Shown here piece after piece: positions 13,223 to 25,300 of a DNA stretch of 64,000 nucleotides. Position numbers and translations under genes: made by a program. The notes beneath the pieces are model-generated. The model saw only the letters and a program-made list of their open reading frames with translations. It searched no databases and was not told the origin of the DNA. This DNA comes from Fomitopsis serialis (taxonomy: Eukaryota > Basidiomycota > Agaricomycetes > Polyporales > Fomitopsidaceae): positions 1,550,001 through 1,614,000 of the forward strand of contig NW_025954962.1 of the NCBI RefSeq assembly GCF_022376445.1, in the 5' to 3' direction. Position 1 is the stretch's first letter; every line of letters starts with the position of its first letter.

Positions 13223-13894
13223 TTTCGTGCAAAATCAAAGCTCAAACATGTGGCGTGTCAGTGCGGGTGGAGTCGAATGTTGAACAACGAATACTGGCTC
13301 TGATCTGCGACTGTTCACGCATCATGACTTGATACTTACTACTAGTACAGCGGCGACTGTCCGACGCCGGTCTCCTATCCGAGTCCACATATGAGAACGG
13401 AACCATAGTTATTTCCACCTTGTCCTGTGAATCCTACAGAAATTGCCATAAGTAGGCTTCAAATAGCAGGAATACGACTCCGACATCCGTGCTCACGCAG
13501 TTACGACTCACATAGTGCATACCATCGACTTTAAACGGCTCCACAGTATGTAGCCCCGGTAAGTACTTACAATGTCGATCGATCCGAACTCGGCTCGGAG
13601 GTCCTAGGCGCCCAAGCGTTCGGGGGCATAAGCGCCGAAGCCACACAGGGCACGTGGGAAACTTGTGCCCTTGCTTTGTTCCCGATCGAGCAACGCGTCC
13701 TTGTTGTATCAAAGCGAGGCCAAAGTACAAGGCGATGTTGGATAAAGCATGGTCTCCTCTCTTCGCTCTCCCTTCGCTTCTACCACCATCATCCCTCCCC
13801 TGCCACCGTCCGCAACTACCTCTGCACTTTAGTTGGCACGTAATAACGCGTCGCGGACAACTCTCTGGCAACCTTAACGCGTCTGAACGCCACC
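13223..13894. other. Promoter region of the kinase-fold gene
   Basis: The last 150 bases contain a pyrimidine-rich tract (about 13748-13812) rich in CTCC and CTTC, typical of a core promoter and leader. No coding region is found in the rest. Confidence 0.45.
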
Positions 13895-16800
13895 ATGGCT
13901 GTCGACGCGCAACATATCCACCACATGTGGACGCGACCTACCGTCGATCTCAACTCTCCCGAACTTACAATCTTCTACCGCGTCTTGACCGCGGCTCATA
14001 CCCCAGACTCCCTCGAGGGTGCGCCACCGCTCCCCAAACATCAGCTCCTCGTCCCTGCCCGAGTCCCCGGACTCATCCGCTCCTCTGACATGGTGAAGTG
14101 GGAGCGCAAACAGACCTCCTCCGCACCCGATGACGACGATTCCTCTGATGAGGAGAATGCGAGGATCACTCGCCGGCGTGTCAAAGGCAAGAAGAAGCCA
14201 CGGGATGGCGAAGCTTCTACCGATGTACTCGCCACACCACTCTACACGCCTTTCGGCGAATGGGCTTTCGCGGCTGATCACAACATGGTCAACGTGAAGA
14301 CACTATTGGTTCTCGGTGGTGCGCTTCCAGGCCCTTTGTCTCCCCTCGTGTACTCATGTGGCCTTGCAGGGTCGGGGACATATTCCGCCACTCTCCGCAG
14401 TTGTGCTATAGCTGGCAGACCATTGAACGTGCTATCGCACAGGTAAGCATATCATCCTCGTCGGTGTGGGCGAGTTCCTGACGATCTGTCATAGCTGGTC
14501 CATCAAGGACTCAAATCAACTGAGTGGGTTCTACCAAGAGGTTCGTCAACCCGTATGGTACAAAACCTTTACTCACTCTTACCTCTAGCTCGCCCTCTTC
14601 AAATCATCACTGCACCTTCGTCCACTCCAGGGCGCTGTTGTCCCTGCTCTCGTTAACGTGACCCGGAGCGCGCTCGGTGCTAGTCTGAATATGGTGGCGC
14701 CACATCCAACGTTCTGGATGGAAGCCTCTCCTGACATGCCCTTCGTCCTCAAATTGCACGTCATCGATGCGTACACTAGACTACACGCGCACGGGATACT
14801 GCATGGCAACCCGCAGCTACGCAACATGCTCATTTGCGGCGACGGTCGTGTGAAGATCGTCGATTTCCAGTCGAGCCGTTCACTCCGACCCATCTCCATT
14901 GTTGGTATCCACGCTGCGAACGAAGCCGACCTGGAGCTCGAGATGCGCCAAGTGAGGTTCAAGCTGGACTTCGGCGACGCGCGCCGGTACGAGGAAGAAA
15001 AACGCCAGAGAGCTCGTGACATCGAGCGCCGTAACAATGACAGGGCGAGGCTGCGCAAGTTGGTAATCAGGGGTCTTTTGCATGCACAAGTCGACCCCGA
15101 CGAGGGCTACACCGGCAACGACCAGACCCACCCTCCCATTCCAGACGCATTCTGGTACGATCATTGGGTAGACGACGTCAACCGCGCTCCGCGACGTTTC
15201 GTCGTTCCCGGAAAGACGCAGGAAGAGGTGACCGCGGCCTTGCGACACTTCGAAAGCATAGTTGTGAAGTTTCAAGCCGATTATGACCAATCGTGGGTCG
15301 ATAGCGGGAAACGCCCCGGGCCTAGTCGATCTGGACGCTCGCCTCCGGAGGACGACGGGTTGGAAACCATCCTCATTGGTGGTTCTTACGTGCGGCGGCG
15401 CAGACGATCTCCAACAGAGTCCTCCGAAGTTGGCGGACCGACGCTCACACGACCTGACACGCAGGAGGAACTCGCACGGTTGATCCGCGAGACTGAGGCA
15501 GAGGCTGCCTCTGCGACGGATTGGCCCTTCCCATCTCAGGTCATTGGTAAGACGTGGAATGGGCGCGGGGTCGGTGTGGGCGACTACGGCTACGATCTTC
15601 CTGCTTCGTCTTCGCCGTCGAGCCCGCCAAAGGCACCCATCGTACGTGACTACTGTACAGTGGGCGCAACCCGAGCGCCATTGCTAGAGAACCCATACCG
15701 CAAAAAGACGAGGGCCAAGTCGGAAGGCATCTCGAGTGGGGAGCTGCCTCGCGCGTCGTCGACTCCCAGCCGTCCTCCGAAGGAAGTGAAGGCCATTGAC
15801 TTCGTAGCCAGGCCCCACAATGGTGTTGGGGGCTATTACGTCCGCCATGCTCCCACGGAGAACAGGATGTCGATCGAACGCGTCCGCTATATCCGCGAGC
15901 AGAACCGTGAATTGGCCGAGAACATGGGCTTCGGGCCGCTTTACTCCACCGACGACAAGTACTGTTTGCCTCCCTCCTTCAAGCGCCCCCCCACAGACCG
16001 ACCACACTGGACGTCCATCTCCATCGGTACTCTGAAGCGTCGGCGCGAATGCATCATTGGTCGGGAGGACTATGACGACTACCCTCACGTGCGGAAACGC
16101 GCGAAGACGGAAGGCGAGGAAATCTGCGACGTACGGCATATCAAAACGAAGGATTACGTGGACGTCAAAGCGGACTGCTCACTCGTAGAGCCGTCGCAAT
16201 TGGGCTGGCGGCTCGCGTCGCTCGGAAGGGTGAAGAGGAAGCAGCCCGGACGGCAGTCGATTCTTAAGCCTGCAAGGCCTCGGCGAGTCGCAAGCTCCCT
16301 GACACGCGGGAGTTCTGGACGGGCGAGCGGGAGCCGTGCTTGTCCCCCAAGCTTGGGCCGCCGAAGCTGCCTATAAGCGAGAACGAGCCGAGGGCGATCT
16401 TGGGCTCTTTCGTGTATGAGGCCTTGCCGCGGTTCCACATGCGGCAGCTCACCTCCGAGCACAGGAGGCTGGTCGCGAAGCAGGACAAGGGCAACAAGGA
16501 AAGCACGCCGCCTCCACCAACCTTCTCGCGGCTGCCAATGAGGCATTGACCCCCGCGCCTGTGGCCGGGACATCTGCCTCTGCGTCCGCCTCTACGGACG
16601 AGGCCTCTGAAGACAATGAAGACATGCCGTATGCACTGCGGACGATTCGGCGCCGTACTGGCCACCGGTCGAGGAACCCAGAGCCGCCCCTACGGTGTCG
16701 AGGCAAGGCGCTGCGTCTCAGCAACAAGCTCATCATGGAAATGCCAATGTCCAGGGTCACCAAGGCGAGATGGGCGCATGGTTTGTCAGGGCGGCTGGGA

Positions 16801-17359
16801 TGGCTGCGCTAGGATGCCGAGTCCCTCCCCCACCGCCGAATCCCCGTCGTCGCCGCCGCGAGGAGGAACCCGATGTACCCGATACTTCGTCGCAGAGGAC
16901 TCAGACAGTTGCTGTGCCGTCGCGTCCGCCAGCATATTCGCGCAGACGTCCCGGGCATGGCCCGTCGCACGCCACATCGTCATCGCATAGGCACTATGTG
17001 CACAGCGCCGACTCCTCTCGCAGCTCGACGCCTGGACAGAGGCGGTCTACGCCCGGCCCGTCGCGTTCGAGGGCTGTTGGGCCAGTGACGAGACAAGGTC
17101 CCTCGGACGTCCCGGTGTACGGCAGTGGCGCGACCTTCAGCATACCTCGGCTTCCGCACTCGCCGTCCGACCAGCCCAGGGTGAAGAGGCGGCGCACGGA
17201 TTCTTCGCCGACTCCTCCCGCTCCTCCTCTCAGCGTATCGTGAAGGAGGAGTCCAATGACCAAATGGTCCTGGACTCTCCTGAGCGCCGCCCAAGCGCCT
17301 ATATTTTGCCCAAGAGCTATTGGAGTTCTCTCGTCGGGTGGTTCACCGGCTCGAATTAG
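13895..17359 (+). CDS. Kinase-fold protein with altered catalytic residues; frame-disrupted tail
   Basis: The ATG at 13895 starts MAVDAQHIHHMWTRP. The centre has a phosphotransferase-like core: FVLKLHVIDAYTRLHAHGI is followed by HGNPQLRNML at the position of the catalytic loop (usually HGD or HRD) and by VKIVDFQSS at the DFG position, so both key motifs are changed. Downstream are a charged helix (EEEKRQRARDIERRNN) and a long basic, Ser/Pro-rich tail. The tail reads convincingly only if the frame changes near 16305, 16480-16530, 16688 and 17201, each time in the direction of one missing base; it then ends SSLVGWFTGSN at a TAG at 17357-17359. These are probably assembly errors, although a decaying tail is not excluded. 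The family resembles uncharacterised basidiomycete kinase-like proteins; function unknown. Confidence 0.65.
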
Positions 17360-18237
17360 GGTTCGTTGCCACTATCGTATGTCGTGCCTTGGTGTGTTTG
17401 ATTGTGCCTCTCTTGTCTGATCTCGATCTGAACCAATGCTGTGCTTGCATTGACGTAGTGTAAGTTACAGTAGAAGTCTGTCTGTTGCTATTGAAAGCTC
17501 TGTAGCTCGTGCTGTGTGTACTTGCTCTAGTCCAGTTATTTCCTTTGCGCTGTGTAATTGATTGTTCTCTGCTGGTGCTCAAGCGCTAGGTTCTCTCTTG
17601 GACACAAGTCTCGTATCAGTCGCTCGTGTGACCTTGGTGTGACCTCAAAATTTGCTCCAAATGATTGGGTGAGTCCAATTGCATATACATACATGTAGTG
17701 CAATTTTATCTCCTCCGCTGCTGAGGTTGATGGGCAGCTGCCCCGCTGTTCCCCCGCGCTGCTCAGGTTCCTGCCGCTGGCTGGAGGCGGCGAGAATAAG
17801 CGAGGGTGCGATCGATCGGCGGCAGGCGGGAGCGACTGAGGTCTGGCGGGATCCTCCATGCGGTGCGATCTCTCGCCCATTTGGGGCAAGGCGCAAGGCT
17901 TGGCGAGCCACCTCTCCTCGATAAGTACTTGCGCTGCGGTGCAGTGGAGTAGCACGACCTGTTTATGCGAGATAGGCGTCGTGCCTCGCTGCGTGGTCAG
18001 GGCGTAAGACCGGGCTCAGCGTTGCCGGTGGTCGCTACTGAACGCCTGAGGCCTTGCTGAGAGCCTGCGGCTAGCGGAGAGGGGAGCACTGCCCGCCGGC
18101 GGGGCGCGTCGATCAAATGCGCGTGATGAGATTTCGGTACCCACTTGATCGGTGTTTGGTGTTCCACCCGCGTGGGCCCTCATACATAAGGCTATCTCGC
18201 CGCCCTCCTCCTCCATCCTCCCCATCCTCCCGACACC
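17360..18237. other. Gap upstream of the permease
   Basis: The 3' flank of the kinase-fold gene and the promoter of the permease lie here. The 60 bases before the permease ATG are pyrimidine-rich (CTCCTCC repeats). No gene, tRNA or repeat is recognised. Confidence 0.45.
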
Positions 18238-20426
18238 ATGTCCGACGGCGAGTACGACGAGAAGCTCGCCCCGCACAAGAGCGAAAATGTCCGCACGGAC
18301 GTCTTCGACTCCGAGTCGCATGTCGATGCCTCCATCCCCCCAGAGGCTAGGCTGAAGCGTCAGCTCAAAAACCGTCACATCGCCATGATCAGGTACGCCG
18401 TCTCCTCCCCAGGCGCAGCCCTTCATTGACCCACACCACCACAGTATTGGCGGTGTCATCGGTACTGGTCTCTTCTTGGGCACCGCTAAGTCGCTCAGCC
18501 AAGGCGGCCCAATCGGTCTCCTGCTTGGTTATGTGGTCGTCGGCACAATATGCTACAGCGTCATGGTGGGCCTCTCTGTCGTCTCGCCTATGTGCAGTGC
18601 TCAGTAGCTTTCGAGCAGATCTCTCTCGGTGAAATGGTGGCATACCTTCCTCTGCCCGGTGGTCACATCAGGCTGGCCGAGCGGTTCGTCGATCCGGCCT
18701 TCTCGTTTACCATGGGTTGGAATTACTGTGAGTCTTCCGTCCGACGTCCTTGGAAACGCTCATAAACGGCCGCTTCAGGGTACAACTGGACGATCATTCT
18801 CCCGGCTGAGCTCAGTGCGGCTGCTGTGCTTATCGGCTACTGGAACGAGACGATCAACCAGGCGGCATGGATCTCCATATTCCTCGTCGTCGTCATCGTC
18901 ATCAACATGTTCGGTGCTGGCGTCTACGGCGAGGCGGAGTTCATCTTCGCGTCGATCAAGGTCGTCACCATCGTCGGTCTCATCATCCTCGGGATCGTCC
19001 TCGACCTTGGAGGTGGGCCGAACCATGACCGCATCGGTTTCCGGTACTGGAAGAACCCCGGTCCCTTCGTGCAGTTCAACGGCATTGAGGGTAACACGGG
19101 ACGCTTCCTTGCTTGGTGGGCGGTCATGACCCAGGCTGCCTTCTCCTTCATCGGCACCGAGATCGTTGCTGTAAGTAATATTGATAACCATCACTTGGAT
19201 GGCAAACTAATTGACACCCACAGATTGCTGCTGGCGAGGCCAAGAACCCACGTCGCAACCTCCCCAAGGCGATCCGCCGAGTTTACATCCGTATCCTTCT
19301 CTTCTACATTGGCGGTGTCATCATCATTGGCCTGCTCGTGCCGTCGAACAACGCCAACCTCAACCTCTCGTCAACGGCCGCGGGGTCGCCCTTCGTCATC
19401 GCCATTAAGACCGCTGGTATCAAGGGCCTCCCGTCTGTGATCAACGCTGCGCTTCTCACCTCCGCCTGCTCCGCCGCTTCGAGTGACTTGTACACCAGCT
19501 CGCGTGCTTTGTGTACGTACCTCCGGGAACCTGCATTACTTGGAGTTAACATGGTTCTTCGACAGACGGACTTGCGATGGTCGGCAACGCACCCAAGGTC
19601 TTCACTAAGACCACTAAGAACGGCCTACCCTACGTGTCCCTGATTACGTGCGCGCTCTTCGCGACACTCGCGTACATGGGCATCAACAGTGGCTCAGGAA
19701 CTGTCTTTACCTGGTTCTCAAACAGTATGTCTTACGAAGCTTATCGGACGCACATGGTACTGATCATTCCTGTTTAAACAGTGACTTGTAAGTCGAGAGC
19801 AAATTAACGTGACACCGTTGTTGACGCGGGAGCTTTTGCGCAGCTATTGCGGGCTTGATGACCTGGTTCGGTATCTGCGTCACCTACATTCGTTTCTACA
19901 AGGGTTTCAAGCTGCAGGGATTCAACCGCGCCGACCTTCCGTACGCGTCGCGCCTCCAGCCTTTCGCAGCCTGGTACGGTCTTTGCTCGTGCTTGGTCGT
20001 CTGCTTTGTGCGTATCCTCCGACTGGCCCTGTGGTACCAGACACTGATACGGCGCTCGACTTACAGTTCAGCGGATTTGCTGTGTTCCTGAAGGGCTCGT
20101 GGGACACCGCGACATTTGTCACGAACTACCTTCCCTTCGTGCTCTTTCCCATCCTCTACTTCGGCGCTAAGCTGTGGTACCGAACTCCGATTGTGCCTGC
20201 GGCCGACATGGACTTCGTCTCGGGCCTGAAGGAGATCGAGGCGGATACGTGCGTCCTTCCCTTCCACTCACGCTCACGTCGCGTGCTGACGTTGCAATGA
20301 CAGGTACGACGAGCCCGCACCTAGGAACTGGGTGGAGCGCTTCTGGTCGTGGCTGGTACGTGCTCGTTTTGTCCATGGGAGTTACGACGCGGTTTGGGCT
20401 GACGCTCTAACCACCCGCAGATGTAA
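18238..20426 (+). CDS. Amino-acid permease, fungal YAT (APC) family
   Basis: A plasma-membrane, proton-coupled amino-acid importer. The ATG at 18238 gives a hydrophilic N-terminus (MSDGEYDEKLAPHKSENV). After the first intron comes the diagnostic helix 1 motif IGGVIGTGLFLGTAKSL, then GGPIGLLLGYVVVGTICYSV, FEQISLGEMVAYLPLPGG, a long run of helices including TQAAFSFIGTEIVA and AGEAKNPRRNLPKAIRR, and later FTWFSN and LMTWFGICVTYIRFYKGFK. About eight short introns are removed; the last exon encodes only M and the stop at 20424-20426. Twelve membrane helices are expected and most can be picked out. No frame disruption was noticed. Substrate specificity cannot be read from sequence; general or broad amino-acid uptake is the family default. 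Confidence 0.9.
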
Positions 20427-22355
20427 CGATTTGTAACGATGCTGTGTTGTGCTGCTGGGCCTCGCGGTGTCGCGACAATGCCGATGCCGATAACTTATTA
20501 TGCGAAGTCGTCGGTTGTAAAATGTCCATAGACTGTATGGTTGTACCTATCTCATATAATTCATTTTGCTGGAATGGCAGTGCATTTCCTCACGCTGCGC
20601 GCGTTGCCGGATCTGTCAGTGTCAATGTCACTGTTGGTTGGTGGGGTCATGCTGTTCGAAATGCGCAGTACATGTAATGCGTACGTATCCCCGACCGGCC
20701 ATCACATTCACCTGGCGTCCTGGATAGATGGCTACAAGGTGTCAAGGCTCATTACACAGGCTGACGGGTCTTCGGTACCGTGCCTCGCGACTTCGCGAAG
20801 CCCTTCACTTCAGTGCCACTCTGAGTTACGCTCCGGAAGCAGTTTCAGTATTTGCATTAGACCACACTTCACGCATTTCGGTATAATCACAGATGCCTAG
20901 ATTGTGACGAGATGAGGCAAGGCGCTATCCTCCTGAGAGACCGTCAGACAACGGCCTTAATTATGGAACCGCCCGAGACTTCGAGGGCGCGGGAGACACT
21001 GACGCAGTGAGAAAAATTGATCGAGGGTCTCGAGGGCCCCTTGTGAGTGGAGCAGACTGGGCGCTGCCAAAATGAACGGGCACCATAAACGTGGGACCGT
21101 CGACGCTCCGAGTTCGGACTGACCAGTTGTCCGGATTGTCACAATTGCTTAAGTATCTTACTTGCAGCGAACATAAGTACAAGTCAATGTTTTGCTACTG
21201 ATCAAGATGTCGCCATGGGCCCCAGAAGCGCATCGAGCCTAGCATTGCTACGGTGCCTCGTGCAAGCCCGACGGCCAAACGTGGATGTTACACCTGGTGG
21301 CGGTGGCGCACGGACGCACGAATCGTACTTGGCCTAAGTGACAGTCGATGACGAACTTCAGCTGAGGCTGCCGGAAAAATTCTGGTGGACGGTCGATACC
21401 CCTAAGCATATCTGGTGACAGGACGCACCATGAGCCCGCACACGGCAGTTTCGCGCAGCATGCTAGACCGAGACTGCATCGCTCGCGGCCTAATGAAAAC
21501 CGTTTCGATCATATCAACGCCATGCCATCAGTTGACGCGGAGCTGTTTCGCTATGAACTGAGGTCTGAAGCAGGTCTGAGGACCTCAAGCAGTTGATGGC
21601 GAGACTCACAAAGGTGTACAGAAAGTCTGCGGGCGTACAGAAAGAGGCCCAAAAGGAGAGTGATCGAGAGAAACGCCAAAATGTAAAACCACGTCGCATT
21701 TCAATTTAGTTACGTCTTGACTCCACGTGAGCCCGGCGAGTTGATGCTCGGCAGGCAAGCGCGCAGCAACCTGAGGCAAGGAATATTTCCGAGACGTCCT
21801 GCTCGACGCTCGCCGTGTAGACGGTCTCACTGCTACTGGACCCATTTCTGTACTGCCATACGACGTCCATCTCGTGCGACAACGTGCCTGGCAGCCTGAC
21901 GCGGACAAGCTGGAGGTTTCATGTCACTACGCGGCGATCAGAGTGCACTCGACCGGAGCGACAGCCCAGTGCTCGGCTTTTGGGGGACGACGGACAGAGG
22001 GGAGCAGCGATGGAGACCTTCACAGGTGAGAGTCTTGTCCTCGCCGTCGACGGACAAGGCGAGTGCATGCGCCGCGCTGCTGCCAGCGCCGCGAGCGGGT
22101 GGCACTGTGTTTATTTGTCTCCGTTGATGCTGTCTATGGCAGCGCGCGTACTCTCTCATATGCTGATCCTCCTGGCTGATCTCTCCGCCCTCCTCGCTGT
22201 GTCCTGCGCATTCTGCACGCTCATTCCCCGTCCTCCTGCCCCCACGTTCCTCTGTCGTTTATGCTGACGCTGATACCTCCCTCCTCTCGCGCTCAGATCG
22301 GGACTCGTTTGACGCACACGAACTGCCTTCCCCATTTCCGCCTGTCAAGACAGCA
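20427..22355. other. 1.9 kb gene-free block
   Basis: This is the longest stretch without a gene in the window. No open frame on either strand resembles a known family, and I saw no terminal repeats, tandem arrays or RNA gene. The final 250 bases, with pyrimidine-rich tracts around 22170-22260 and 22275-22300, are probably the promoter and leader of the RhoGEF gene. The rest is unexplained. Confidence 0.45.
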
Positions 22356-25300
22356 ATGTCCGACGACGCACGCATCCCCGCTCTTCTGAACGTCCTCGCG
22401 ATTCCCAAGCACGAGTGGTCGAACGAAGAAGGCCTCCCTGCGACTGGTGTGTCCCCTTCCAGTGCCTACATAGTAGAGTCGCCGTCCGTCACGCAGCCGC
22501 CGCCCTTGCCCTCTCACTCCCCGTACCAAAAAGTCCTCGACCGCTCGGCATCCGAAGACGACGCAATGACTTCAGACCCGACTTTCTCGCAGTCCGCCCG
22601 TTCGCCTTCCCTGCCCACGTCACTCCCAGACCCTTCGCAGTTCCCCGATCCTTATCCCTTCCGCCCGCCGCGTTGGCAACACGGCACGTCGACTCCAGCG
22701 CTCTCATCCGCAGACTCCTCTTCGGCATCTACGCGTTCTTCCGCGTATACGAGCTCAGCGCGTTCCGGCGACTTCGGACACGTCCATGTTGTCGGTAGTG
22801 AGGGTGAGCTGAGCGTCTCGGGCATTACCTCGGACGTCGTGGACCAACTTCTGGCGCGCGACGCTGGGACCTCCTCCTCGATGCCGGGCAGACCGCCGTT
22901 TGAGGGGAGTCGCTGGTCGGACTTGTACGCGAACAGCATCAGATCGCGCTCCTCTTCGGTTGGCAACAACAGGAGTGACCTTCCCTCAGATTCCGGCTTT
23001 CGTACGCTACGCGCCACGCCTAGTTTTGACATGGGTTGGCAGGCGGTGGATGAGCGGGATGAGGCCGGTCTGGGTAGCGAGGATGAAACCACCGACGATG
23101 ATCCTTTGTTAGACGAGGAGGACGAAGCCGAAGAGGAACTACCCACCAGTGCTATGGTCGTTGCTGAGGAGGGTCGTGGTATCATAGTACGAGGAGATGA
23201 TACGCCGATCGTGAAGCTACAAGTCAAGCCAGGTATGTCTACACGCTTGTATAGCAGTGGTGGTCCAACCTGACGTGCTTTACGATGATCCTCAGGTACG
23301 ACTCACTTGCTGATCGGCTCATCTAGTACGCCAAACAGCGTACCGTCTTTCCTCAACAACAGCCTCCCTCCCATTGCTAACACGCTGCTCGCTCTCGATA
23401 TCTCTGCCAACTTCCTCGTTGCCTTGCCGCCGGCGCTCGCGGGTTGCTACAACCTGGAAGAGCTGAACATTGCTTCTAACCCTATCCGCGCTCTGCCCGA
23501 GTTCCTCTCCAGGCTCACGTCTCTTCGGGTCCTCATTGTCGAGTCGACAGGCATCAACACTTTGCCGGAATCATTGAGTGCTCTTGACAAGCTTCATACG
23601 CTTAGCTTCCGGAGAAACAAGCTCCATGCTCTTCCAAGCTGGCTATGTCTGCTGCCATCACTCGAGACGCTTCTCGTCGACGATAATCCCTTCCAGGGGC
23701 CATGGAAAGCACTCATGGAGCCATTGTTGGCGAAGCAGCCGATGACACCGCTTTATCCGCCTGCCACGCCCATGTTCTCGCTAAAGTCGGCCAGCAGCAT
23801 GAACACGGGACTGAGCCAGACGAAACGTTGGACATGCACTGGCATGATGGTGACAATCAACTTTTGGCTGGTCAGGAAGACGAAGACACCATTACCGCCG
23901 CACGTGCGCCCCATCTGGCACGCTCGGTCACTGCGCCAGTACCGGGCGCCACAGACATGCCCTCACCAACTCTCTCCCGCACTCGCACGACCCCCAATCG
24001 TTCGTACTACGAGAAGAACCGCGCTGTGAGCCGTTCGGGGATGGCATCCGGTGGATCGTCGCGACCGCCGTCATCGAAGGGGCGCCAGGAGGCGGAGGGT
24101 GCTGGGGAGGTGCGAAAGATGAAGAGTGCCGGTGAGCTACGTAGGAATCGTTCCGCCGTCGCCGATCCCGCATCCAAGTCGGCGGCGTCGTCCCCGCAAC
24201 GTGCTGCTCTCTCGGAATACGTGACATCCGCTTCCAGCTCCAACTTACTGAACGCCGCGTCCATGCCGCGTGACTCCCAGGTGGTCCCTAAGCGGTTTGC
24301 CAGTCTGGGTGTAGCGTCGGGCTCGACTTCGCCAAACTCCGTGCGGGCGAGGATGACGGTGGATAATAGCTTTTGGGATAACACACCTGAAGAAGATGAG
24401 GTGCCTGCGCTGCCGCCCATGCCCAGGCGAGCAACCCTGCCCAGCAAGCATCCTGACGCACCCCAGCCCGAGCCAGATAGCCGGGCCTTTGCTGAGCTGC
24501 CTTCGCCACCGCCCAAGGAGGAGAAATCTCGACGTTGGGGATTCCTGAAAAAGATGTCGATGGGGAAGATGCGGCCGGAATCGCCTCGGCTGCCTCCTTC
24601 CCAGAGTCGGCAAGGGACGCCTACCATGCGTCCTACACTGAGCAGAGCTGCTTCCACGAACCCTGGGTCGATTCCGCAGATTAATGTGCGAATCTCGACC
24701 ACCGGCGCTCTGCTCAATCACAACAACCATGCGCTCCCGCCTATACCCCCGGGGGAGTCGCTGCCCACTATTGCTCAGGAAGAGCCTGATGATGATCTGC
24801 CGCCACCCCCGCCTCAGAAGCCTCAGATCGATGCGCTGAGGATACCATCCTCGATCCCGAACTCCACCTCTTCTTCCAGCCTCCTGGCAGCAACGCCTAC
24901 CCCTCGGGCTACGAAGCGTCGGAGCTTCCTGCCCATCGACATGTCGCCCATTCCGATCCCGGCTGCATCTGGCTTCGTCGGCGGCGTGACTGTCGCTGAC
25001 GGTGTTGAGGACGAATTCGAGGACGGATCTCGATCTGTGCAAAGTCCACCACCCGTACCGAAGGATACGATGGAGCAGGTGCAGCATCGGGAGGAGGAGC
25101 GGCAACGGGAGGCGCGCATGCGTGCGCTGCGGTCGGTCATGGCTTACCTCAGAGATATGCACGACTTGAGTCTGGCGCAAGGACCTCTGCCTCCGATCCC
25201 CCCGGACCCTCCTGGGGTTCGCTCTAGGAGACCGACTATGGTAGAGAACGGTAGAGTGACATCGGAGGGCTCCATCCCCTCGATGATGTCGACGCCATCT

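Noticed and set aside
24245..25180. A long minus-strand open frame of about 310 codons opposite the RhoGEF linker
   Set aside because: It is antisense to a convincing coding exon, has an Arg/Pro-rich composition that mirrors it, and shows no domain. It is a shadow of the high-GC coding strand.
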